Source: Thiorhodococcus drewsii AZ1
GTDB taxonomy: Bacteria > Pseudomonadota > Gammaproteobacteria > Chromatiales > Chromatiaceae
Direction: 5' to 3'
Assembly (NCBI RefSeq): GCF_000224065.1
Contig: NZ_AFWT01000043.1
Span: forward strand, 1 to 40,428
Length of the DNA stretch: 40,428 nucleotides
A program made the position numbers and the translations under genes. Under the pieces are notes generated by a model that saw only the letters and a list, made by a program, of their open reading frames with translations, ran no database searches and was not told the origin of the DNA. Each line of letters begins with the position of its first letter. The first letter of the stretch is position 1. Positions 17,431 through 25,800 of this stretch are shown here, in pieces.

Positions 17431-18636
17431 ATGTTTGAGCCATGGACCCGGCGCCACCGAGGCGCTGCGGCTATCCCCAACTTCGAGTCCGCCCCGGTTC
17501 TCGCCCTCGGCTTTCGGCCCTTCTTTCTGGCTGCGGGCGCGGCAGCCGTTCTCGACGTCGCCATCTGGCTGGCCATGCTACGCGGTCTCTGGCCGCAGCC
17601 GAGCCATCTCGTCGGCATCGCCTGGCACGCCCACGAGATGCTGTTCGGCTATCTCGTGGCGGTGCTGGCCGGCTTCCTGCTGACCGCCGTGCGCAATTGG
17701 ACCGGGATGCCGACGGCGACCGGCGGGCGCCTCGCCGCGCTGCTCGGGCTCTGGCTGGCCGGGCGGCTCGCGCCTTGGCTGGGGTTGCCGCCCTGGATCG
17801 CCGCCCTGGTGGATCTCGCCTTTCTGCCGGCACTGGCATGGGCGCTCTGGAGGCCGCTTTGGCACGGCCCCAATCCGGTCAACCGGGTGTTTCTGGCGGT
17901 CTTCGCGGGCATGATCCTGGCGAACGCGCTCGTGCATCTGGATGCGCTGGGCCTCCTGCCGGGAGGTGCGAGCCGCGGTCATCGCCTGATGCTGGACCTG
18001 ATGGTGCTGGTGATCCTGCTGGTCTCGGGACGCGTCATGCCCTTCTTCATCCGCAGTGTCATCGCCGATGCGCGCCCGCGAACCTTCGTGCCCCTGGAAC
18101 GCCTGAACTTCGTCGTGGCCACCGCGTTCCTGGTCGCCGATGTCATCGCGCCGTTTGGCGCCATCGCCGGCGTCCTCGCGGTTGCGCTGGGTCTGATCCA
18201 ACTGGCGCGTCTGGTCGGCTGGCACGATCGGCGCGTCTGGATCACGCCCATGCTGACCGTGCTCCAGGCCGGTCTGCTCTGGCTCGCGCTCGGTCTGATT
18301 CTGGATGGGCTGCCGGCCTTCACGTCCATGCCCGCGCGCGGTGCCCTGCATGCCCTGACGATCGGTGCGATCGGCGTCTTGACGCTGGGTATGATGGCGC
18401 GGGTCGCCGTCGGACACACGGGGCGGGCGATGGAGGCGAGCGCATTGACCCTCGTCGCCTTCGTCTGCATCAACCTCGCGGCGGTGCTGCGTGGGCTCGG
18501 GCCGCTGCTCGACCCTGCGCGATATCACATCTGGCTGATGGTGGGCGGCATCGGCTGGATCCTCGCCTTCGGACTCTTCCTGTGGGTGCATGCGCCGATG
18601 CTGGTGAGTGCGCGCCCGGACGGGCGGCCGGGCTGA
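17431..18636 (+). CDS. nnrS: NnrS family membrane protein
   Basis: 401 residues with about twelve hydrophobic segments. Family marks include the N-terminal LALGFRPFFLAAG, the histidine motif AWHAHEMLFGY (about 69-79), FLLTAVRNWTG, SGRVMPFFIRSV, and the C-terminal GMMARVAVGHTGR. NnrS proteins are haem- and copper-containing membrane proteins that relieve nitric-oxide stress, mainly by limiting damage to iron metabolism. The length is typical. The ATG at 17431 was used; it lacks a strong ribosome site. Transcription is probably FNR-type controlled through the box at 17265-17278. Confidence 0.92.
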   Translation: MFEPWTRRHRGAAAIPNFESAPVLALGFRPFFLAAGAAAVLDVAIWLAMLRGLWPQPSHLVGIAWHAHEMLFGYLVAVLAGFLLTAVRNWTGMPTATGGRLAALLGLWLAGRLAPWLGLPPWIAALVDLAFLPALAWALWRPLWHGPNPVNRVFLAVFAGMILANALVHLDALGLLPGGASRGHRLMLDLMVLVILLVSGRVMPFFIRSVIADARPRTFVPLERLNFVVATAFLVADVIAPFGAIAGVLAVALGLIQLARLVGWHDRRVWITPMLTVLQAGLLWLALGLILDGLPAFTSMPARGALHALTIGAIGVLTLGMMARVAVGHTGRAMEASALTLVAFVCINLAAVLRGLGPLLDPARYHIWLMVGGIGWILAFGLFLWVHAPMLVSARPDGRPG

Positions 18637-18706
18637 GTGGGCTCAATGGCCCTGAATCGGGGGGCTTCTTCCGTTGACGGGGCGGCATCCCTGCCGCTGG
18701 GAAAAA

Positions 18707-19627
18707 TCAGTACCTTTGGGGTACATGCAGCTCCGGCGGAAGCGGCTCGCGCTCGTAATCCGGATCGAAGACGCGGTCCGGCAGTGTGATCGGCTCGTGC
18801 GGCACCTCCTCGTAGGGGATCTGCTGGAGCAGATGGTGGATGCAGTTGAGCCGGGCGCGCTTCTTGTCGTTGGCCGCGACGATGAACCAGGGGGCCTCCG
18901 GGATGTTGGTCCGGGCGAAGGTCTCCTCCTTGGCCTTGGTGTAGGCCTCCCAGCGGACGCGTGACTGCAGATCCATGGGGCTCAGCTTCCATTGCTTGAG
19001 CGGATCGTGGATGCGCATCAGGAAGCGCAGTTGCTGCTCCTCGTCCGTGATCGAGAACCAGTATTTGATCAGCCGGATGCCCGAGCGCAGCAGCATGCGC
19101 TCGAATTCGGGGACATCCTGGAAGAACTGTTCGACCTGATCCTCGGAGGCGAAGCCCATGACCCGCTCGACCCCGGAGCGGTTGTACCAGGAGCGGTCGA
19201 AAAGCACGATCTCGCCGCCAGAGGGCAGGTGAGGGACATAGCGCTGGAAGTACCATTGGGTACGTTCGCGCTCGCTCGGCTTGGTGAGCGCGACCACGCG
19301 GCAGACGCGCGGGTTGAGCCGCTGGGTGATGCGCTTGATGACCCCGCCCTTACCGGCGGCGTCGCGGCCCTCAAAGATGACGGCGATCTTCTCGCCCGTA
19401 TGTTCAACCCAGTCCTGAAGCTTGATCAGCTCTGCCTGGAGTGCGAGGAGCTCGGTGAAATAGACCCGGCGGTCGAGCGTGTCCGGATGTCTGCGTTTGT
19501 AGATCTTGCGCAGCTCCAGCGAAAGGGCCGGCTCCGAGATCTCGAGCTCGAAATCCTCGTCGAGCGAATCCTCAAGCTCGGCCCTGATCCAGTCCATCCC
19601 CTCGAAATGCGCGTCTTTGCTGGTCAT
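18707..19627 (-). CDS. ppk2: Polyphosphate kinase 2 (PPK2), single domain
   Basis: 306 residues. Walker A GRDAAGKGG lies at 87-95 and the Walker B/lid segment DRSWYNRSGVERVMGF starts at 144. LTKPSERERTQWYFQRYVPHLP, KYWFSITDEEQQ and the downstream WKLSPMD are all characteristic of the short, one-domain PPK2 group. These enzymes use polyphosphate to phosphorylate nucleoside diphosphates (ADP or GDP), or the reverse. The ATG at 19627 follows GGGAGTGAGAGC, whereas an ATG six codons upstream has no ribosome site. It is convergent with nnrS and separated from it by 70 bases; polyphosphate storage is common in purple sulfur bacteria. Confidence 0.95.
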   Translation of the reverse strand: MTSKDAHFEGMDWIRAELEDSLDEDFELEISEPALSLELRKIYKRRHPDTLDRRVYFTELLALQAELIKLQDWVEHTGEKIAVIFEGRDAAGKGGVIKRITQRLNPRVCRVVALTKPSERERTQWYFQRYVPHLPSGGEIVLFDRSWYNRSGVERVMGFASEDQVEQFFQDVPEFERMLLRSGIRLIKYWFSITDEEQQLRFLMRIHDPLKQWKLSPMDLQSRVRWEAYTKAKEETFARTNIPEAPWFIVAANDKKRARLNCIHHLLQQIPYEEVPHEPITLPDRVFDPDYEREPLPPELHVPQRY

Positions 19628-19803
19628 GCTCTCACTCCCGATCATGAATCGTCGGACACAATACCCACCGACTGTTACGGAACTTCGCACCCTATGGACG
19701 GAGGATCCGTCTCCGATCTGTCAGTCATGCGATGTCACCCAGGGCTACAGAGAGGCCGGCGGATTGGCCTCGGGCATCCATGGCCCTCTGGGATCGTCGC
19801 CCG

Positions 19804-20175
19804 TCAGCGAACCTCGGTCAGCGCCTGGCTCTCCTTCTTCGACAGGACCGAATATTCCGATTCACCCGTCTTGGTGAGACAGGACGGATCCCCGACGGCA
19901 TCCGTGTGCTCCGAGTCGCCTTCCAGCGTGATCTGGACCGGCGTTTCGGGTGTCGCCGAGATCCGATAGAAGTCGATGTCGCCCATCCCGGATCCGAACG
20001 CCTCCAGGGTTCCGTTCAGGGTAGTGGGCATTGAGGACAGCTCGACGCGATCGGCCGATGGGCAGCTGTCGTTCGGCTCGACGTCTGCGTGGGCCAGACT
20101 GGTGGCGAGGCACAACGCCGGCAACAGCACGCGGGACGCCCAGCGTTGGGCGATGGCATATTCGGGGTTCTTCAT
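19804..20175 (-). CDS. Small exported protein with PPC-like beta domain
   Basis: 123 residues. The ATG at 20175 follows AGGAGAGCCCC. Residues about 12-31 are hydrophobic and end SLAHA-D, a good signal peptide. The mature part (VEPNDSCPSADRVELSSM, LNGTLEAFGSGMGDIDFYRI, PVQITLEGD) matches the start of bacterial pre-peptidase C-terminal (PPC) domains. It stops after about 90 mature residues with a charged tail, so either it is a compact version or the tail is frameshifted; the next frame stays open for some 40 codons past the region. It is probably periplasmic. No catalytic residues are seen. Confidence 0.65.
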   Translation of the reverse strand: MKNPEYAIAQRWASRVLLPALCLATSLAHADVEPNDSCPSADRVELSSMPTTLNGTLEAFGSGMGDIDFYRISATPETPVQITLEGDSEHTDAVGDPSCLTKTGESEYSVLSKKESQALTEVR

Positions 20176-20277
20176 GGGGCTCTCCTGTCGCTCCCTCGAG
20201 GCGGCCATCAAAGGGGGGCGATCAGCGCAACCCTTAGGACGGCCGAGTGAATGCACTCCAAGCATGGATCCTAACAT

Positions 20278-22530
20278 TCATTCGGGCAGCTCCTGCTCAT
20301 CGACGAAGATCCGCTGGAGGATGTCGATGAGTGCACCCTGGGCGAGAAGAATCTCCTGGCGGAGATAGCCCATCTCCTCGTCCTCCGGGGGGGCGGACAG
20401 CGCGTGCATCTGCTCCGCAATCTGGTGCAGCCGACGGTGTACCCGAATGAAATTCCTGATCTCCGGATGCCGGCCATAGCGCGACACACCTTCGCCCCGA
20501 ATCCAACGCCCGAGGAAGCAATTGCTCTCGCCCAGGTCGTGGAAATCGCCGCCGGTCTCGATCGCCTCGAACAGGTGGCGAACCCAGCTGCGCAGGGCGA
20601 GCTCGAGCGTCAGGAAGGAGACCTTGTCCGAGCGGATGAATCGAGAGGCCGCTCTGCGCCAAGTCTCTGGTGCACGGTAGGCCCGTACCCAGGGTGCCAC
20701 CTCGTGTGGCGGTAAGGGACGTGAGATCGCGAATCCCTGGGCATTCTGGCAGCCTGCCTTGAGGAGCAGTTCGCCGTGAAGATCGGACTCGACACCCTCG
20801 GCGATGACGTTGCGCTGGAAGGCCTGCGAGAGTCCGACGATGCCCTCGACGATCGCCAGATCGCCAGCGTCTGCAAGCATCCCGGCGACGAAGGATCGGT
20901 CGATCTTGAGAGAGGTGGCGGGCAGCTCCTTCAAATAGGTCAGGGATGAGTAACCTGTACCGAAATCGTCGAGCGCGAAGTGGACGCCCAGCCTTTCGCA
21001 TTGCTGAATGACGTGACTGGCGGTTGCGATGTTCGCCAAGGCGGCGGATTCCAGTATCTCGAGATGGAGACGGTTTGGTGGCACGCTCGGATGCCGTTTC
21101 AGGAAGCGGCCAAGGCGTTCGGCGAATCCCGAATCCTGGAGTTGACTGCCGCTGATGTTGACGCTGACGATCAGATCCAGTCCCTGGATTTGCCAGCGTT
21201 CCATCTGGCGCAAGGCGGATTGAATCACCCATTCATCGAAGGTCTTGGCATAGTGGCCCGTGATCACGGGTTGCAGGAAGTCATTCGGCTCGAGTAGACC
21301 GCGGTGCGGGTGTTGCCAGCGGATCAATGCCTCCAGTCCCGAGACGCGCCCGGTGCGCAGATCGACTTGCGGCTGGAAGTAGAGTATGAACTCGTCGTTC
21401 ACGATGGCACGGCGGATCTCATCGACCGTCTCGGGCAGTATCCTGGTCTGGTCCAACCGTCCCGCGTCGAAAAGGGCATAGGTGTTGCGGCCTCGGTTCT
21501 TGGCGTCGTACATCGCGTGGTCGGCATGTCGCAGCAGCGTATCGCCGTCGGCGTCGTCCTGAGGGAACAGGGTGATCCCCATGCTGGCCGTGACAGGCGT
21601 CGGCAGGTCCAGATCGGCGAGACCTGCCTGGAGCCCATCGAGCACGCGGTGTGCGAACGACGGCAAATCCTGGGTGTCCTGCAGGCCACTCATCAGCAAG
21701 ACGAACTCGTCGCCGCCGAGGCGGGCGACGGTATCGTCCTCGCGGCTGGCTTCGAGCAGGCATTCGGCGGTGCGATTGAGTACCTGATCGCCCATGGCGT
21801 GGCCAAGCCGATCATTGACCGTCTTGAATCCGTCGAGATCCAGGTAACAGACCGCCAGGCTGGTCCCGCTGCGCTTGGCTCTTGCACAGGCCCGACTCAA
21901 GCGGCTGCTCAGCAGATGCCGATTCGGCAAGCGGGTGAGCGGATCGTGGAAGGCCAGGTGCTCGAGTTCCTCGCTTCGAGCGAGCAATTCCGATTCGGCG
22001 ATGAGCCGCGCCAGACTCCCGCCTAGCGTGGCTGCCAGGGCCAATATCGAGTAGACGAGATCCGATCGCCAGGACGCTTCCCGGCTCAGAACGAAGAGGG
22101 TGAGCGAACGACGACGGTGATAGGCCGAGCGCAGCCAAAGGACCTCGACGAATCCCTCGATGGAAAGCAGATGCGCGAACACTGGATGACAGCATGTCAC
22201 TGGGCCGGTCCAAAACCCCTGGGTTTCGGCCGTCTCGCAAGGGGCGTGCTGACAGAGCGCCAAGGCGCATCCACAGTCCCCCAACTGCACGAATGCCTGG
22301 GGATCCGAGGCGTCGCCGCCTATTTCCATGAGACCAGCGGCCGAGACGCCGTCCAATTGCATTAGGGCTTCCAGGGTTGTGCGTAGCGCCTGGCTGACGG
22401 TTCTGGCTTTCAGAACTTGGGCCGATCGGCCCCGAAAGGCATGGATATCGGAGACGTTCCGAGGCGTGCTCGACCCATTCGTCGGGGTGGTCGGTGCGTG
22501 TGGGCTCTCGATCGTTCTCTTGCCGTTCAT
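20278..22530 (-). CDS. GGDEF-EAL cyclic-di-GMP enzyme with cysteine-rich N-terminus and CZB-like C-terminus
   Basis: 750 residues from the ATG at 22530, chosen for GGAGGCGACG just before it. A GAF-like region (about 40-200) holds six cysteines at 86, 88, 93, 98, 113 and 114 (GDCGCALALCQHAPCE, TCCHPVF). GGDEF is intact at 272-276, with YLDLDGFKTVND upstream. EAL is intact at 400-402, with DDFGTGYSS, KIDRSF and AEGVES following. Residues about 640-710 resemble a CZB zinc-binding domain: WVRHLFEAIETG, Cys671 in NCFLGRW, then YGRHPE and HRRLH. So the protein could make and break cyclic-di-GMP under control of two metal- or redox-sensitive ends. It has no membrane segment. It is divergent from the CheB-CheR fusion gene. 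Confidence 0.9.
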   Translation of the reverse strand: MNGKRTIESPHAPTTPTNGSSTPRNVSDIHAFRGRSAQVLKARTVSQALRTTLEALMQLDGVSAAGLMEIGGDASDPQAFVQLGDCGCALALCQHAPCETAETQGFWTGPVTCCHPVFAHLLSIEGFVEVLWLRSAYHRRRSLTLFVLSREASWRSDLVYSILALAATLGGSLARLIAESELLARSEELEHLAFHDPLTRLPNRHLLSSRLSRACARAKRSGTSLAVCYLDLDGFKTVNDRLGHAMGDQVLNRTAECLLEASREDDTVARLGGDEFVLLMSGLQDTQDLPSFAHRVLDGLQAGLADLDLPTPVTASMGITLFPQDDADGDTLLRHADHAMYDAKNRGRNTYALFDAGRLDQTRILPETVDEIRRAIVNDEFILYFQPQVDLRTGRVSGLEALIRWQHPHRGLLEPNDFLQPVITGHYAKTFDEWVIQSALRQMERWQIQGLDLIVSVNISGSQLQDSGFAERLGRFLKRHPSVPPNRLHLEILESAALANIATASHVIQQCERLGVHFALDDFGTGYSSLTYLKELPATSLKIDRSFVAGMLADAGDLAIVEGIVGLSQAFQRNVIAEGVESDLHGELLLKAGCQNAQGFAISRPLPPHEVAPWVRAYRAPETWRRAASRFIRSDKVSFLTLELALRSWVRHLFEAIETGGDFHDLGESNCFLGRWIRGEGVSRYGRHPEIRNFIRVHRRLHQIAEQMHALSAPPEDEEMGYLRQEILLAQGALIDILQRIFVDEQELPE

Positions 22531-22880
22531 CGTCGCCTCCATTGGCTGACCGCCGTATCGCATCCAGATTGGGTGTCTTTTCAATCCGGGGGGGCGGGGC
22601 TATCCTGAGCTGCGTGCTGGTCGAGCGAGAGATGGTCGCAAGCAGTCGGCGGCGGCCGACTCGAAGGGCATGGGCCTTTTTCTCGATGACACAGAACGCG
22701 TCGATGTCGGACGCATATGGGTCACGTACGTGAGTCAGGGGCAATGAATCTGACCGCTGATCCAAATGAACGGGGCGTGAAATGCGAGCTGCGGCCAGGT
22801 CGCTAGTACGTTATCCGTGTATGTCTGGGGGCTGATTTCAGGATAGTCAATTCTTGATCGAACCGATCTCAGGTGGGGGT
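22531..22880. other. Divergent intergenic region between two signalling genes
   Basis: No convincing gene is seen in these 350 bases. The 12-base palindrome TCACGTACGTGA at 22722-22733 is the only notable symmetric site. An AGGTGGGGGT ribosome site at 22871-22880 serves the rightward gene. Promoters for both directions must lie here but no strong hexamer pair stands out. Confidence 0.4.
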
Positions 22881-25800
22881 ATGCATTCAGGGAGCGACGA
22901 TTCGGCGCAGACGCCCGATTCTCATCCATCCTCGGATCAACCGACGCGCGATTCCGAGCCTCGCGAGTCGGTTGGTTTTCCGATCGTCGGCATCGGCGCA
23001 TCCGCGGGCGGTCTTGAGGTTCTGCGTACGCTTTTTCAAGAGATGCCGCAGGATACGGGCGCCGGATTCGTGCTCGTACAGCATCTGGATCCCACCCACG
23101 ATAGTATGATGGCCGAGCTCTTGAACAAGTATGCTCGGATTCCGGTGGTACAGGTCCTGGACGGCATGCGGGTCGAGCCCAACCGTCTCCACGTCATCCC
23201 GCCGAATACGGTCATGACCGTCTCCGATGGCACGCTGCATCTGAGCGAGCCGACCGAGCGCCGCGGCTTGCGCATGCCGATCGACCATTTCTTCAGCTCG
23301 CTCGCCCACGACCGGCAGGAGCATGCCATCGCCATCGTGCTTTCCGGCACCGGCACCGACGGCACCTATGGTGTGCGTCTGGTCAAGGCGCGCGGCGGCA
23401 TGGTTCTGGCGCAGGATCCGTCCACGGCCGCCTACGATGGCATGCCCCGCAGCGCGATCGGGACTGGGGACGTCGACTATGCACTGCCGGTCGAGGAGAT
23501 GCCCCACGTCCTGGTCCGCTACATCGAGCACTTCAGCCTGCAGGGTGCTCCTACCGCGCGGATGAAGCAGGACCAGGACTATCTGGACAACATCCTCTCG
23601 CTCCTGATCGCGCGGGAGAACTACGACTTCCGCTGCTACAAGCGCGGAACCCTGCATCGACGCATCCTGCGCCGCATGGGTCTGGTCCACACCCCGACGT
23701 TCGAGGCCTATCACGCCCGGCTGCGCGAGGATAGGGACGAGGTGCGCTCGCTCGGCAAGGATCTGCTCATTGGCGTGACCGAGTTCTTCCGCGACCGCGA
23801 TGCCTGGGAGCAGCTGCGCGACCAGGTACTTCCCGCGCTGTTCGAGCGGATCGGCAAGAGCGAGGAGAGCGTGCGCGTCTGGGTGCCGGGCTGCGCGACC
23901 GGCGAGGAGGCCTACAGTCTGGCGATCCTGCTCGCGGAAACGGCCGAGTCGATCGGGCGCCCGAACAACCTCATCGTCTTTGCCACCGACGTGTCTCTGG
24001 ACGCCCTAGAGGTCGCCCGAGCGGGCGTCTACGCCGAAAGCCTGGTCGCCGACATCGAGCCCGAGCGTCTGCGGCGCTTCTTCAACCACGAGGGCGATCG
24101 CTATCAAATCAAGAAGAGCCTGCGCGAGCGCGTCATCTTCGCCCCGCAAAACCTCCTAACGGATCCTCCCTTCTCGAATCTGTCGCTCATCAGCTGCCGC
24201 AATCTGCTCATCTATATCGAGCCCGAGTATCAGGAACGGATCCTCTCCCTGTTTCATTTCTCGCTTCAGCCCGGCGGCTATCTCTTCCTCGGCACCTCAG
24301 AGACGACCGGGCAGGATTCTCGGCTGTTCGAGCCGCTGTCCAAGAAGTGGCGCCTCTATCGCAAGATCGATACGGCTGCGCCCAGCAATCTGGAGTTCCC
24401 GAGCGAGTCGATCCGGCGGCATCGGTCCGGTGACATGCGTCAGGGGGTGAGCAGGCGTCCGGGCACCAATTACGGCGTGATCACCCAGAAGGCGCTGGTC
24501 GAGCATTTCACGCCGGCCTCGGTGCTGGTCGACCGTTCCCATCGGGTGCTCTATTTCCACGGCGCCATCCGCGACTATCTCGGACCGGCACCGGGCGACC
24601 CGACCGACGAACTGCTGCTGCTCGCGGCCGAGGGCGTGCGCGGCAAGCTCCGCGGCGCCCTGCGCCAGGCCGCGAGCGAGAAGCGCCAGGTGATCAGCCG
24701 CGGCGCGCACGTCCGCCGCGGCGAGCAGTGGTATCAGGTCCTCATCACCGTCACGCCGATCCGCGAGACCGACGAGCATGGAGAGCAGGGTGGACTGCTG
24801 CTGGTCTCCTTCCAAGACGAGGGCAAGGAGGATCCGAGCGTCCGCACCGAGGTCGAGCGCCGCGAGGGCGAGGACTCGCTGGTGCGCCAGCTCGAGGAAG
24901 AGCTGAAGAGCACGCGCGAGGATCTGCGCAGCACCATCGAGCAGATGGAGACCTCTAACGAGGAGCTGAAGGCCTCGAACGAGGAGGTCATGTCGATGAA
25001 CGAGGAGCTGCAGTCGACGAACGAGGAACTCGAGACCTCGAAGGAGGAACTGCAGTCGCTCAACGAGGAGCTGACCACCCTCAACAGCCAGTTGGAGGAC
25101 AAGGTCCACGAGCTCGAGGAGACCAACAACGATCTCAACAACCTGCTGGTCAGCACCGACATCGCCACGCTCTTCCTCGACCGGAATCAGCGCATCCGCC
25201 GCTATACGCCCGCCGTGGGCAAGCTGATGAGCCTCATCCCTTCGGACATCGGGCGTCTGGTGACCGATATCACCTGGCGTTTCGAAGACGCGGATCTGCT
25301 GAGCGATGCCCGGCGGGCGCTGGCCGGCCAATCCGTCGAGTTCCACGAGGTCCAAAGCCGCGACTATTGCTGGTTCCAGCGACGCATTCTGCCCTATCGG
25401 ACCGAGGACGATCATACGGAGGGGGTCGTCGTCACCTTCACCGACATCACCCAGCACAAGCGCATGGAGGTCGCCCTGCGCCAGAGCGAGACTCATCTGC
25501 GCCGGATCACCGACTCGCTGCCGGTGCTCATCTCCTATATCGACAAGGATCTCTGCTATCGCTTCAACAACGCGGTCTACCAGCACTGGTTCGGCGTCGA
25601 CCAGGATGCGGTGTGCGGGAAACGTGTGCAGGATCTGTTGGGCGATGCGGCCTTCGAGGCGGTCCGTTCCCATATGGAGACCGCGCTCTCCGGCACGCCC
25701 GCCCATTTCGAGGGCTGGGTAAACTATGTCCTTGGCGAGCCGCGCTACGTCTCGGCTGACTACATACCGGATATCGAAGACCAGGAAGGCGTCCAGGGTT

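Noticed and set aside
17442-18677. Plus-strand alternative frame within nnrS
   Set aside because: Ala/Arg/Gly-rich shadow; nnrS in the other frame has clear family motifs.
24297-25706. Minus-strand frame with Leu-rich repeats opposite the CheB-CheR fusion
   Set aside because: The leucine repeats are the reverse complement of the NEEL heptad codons.
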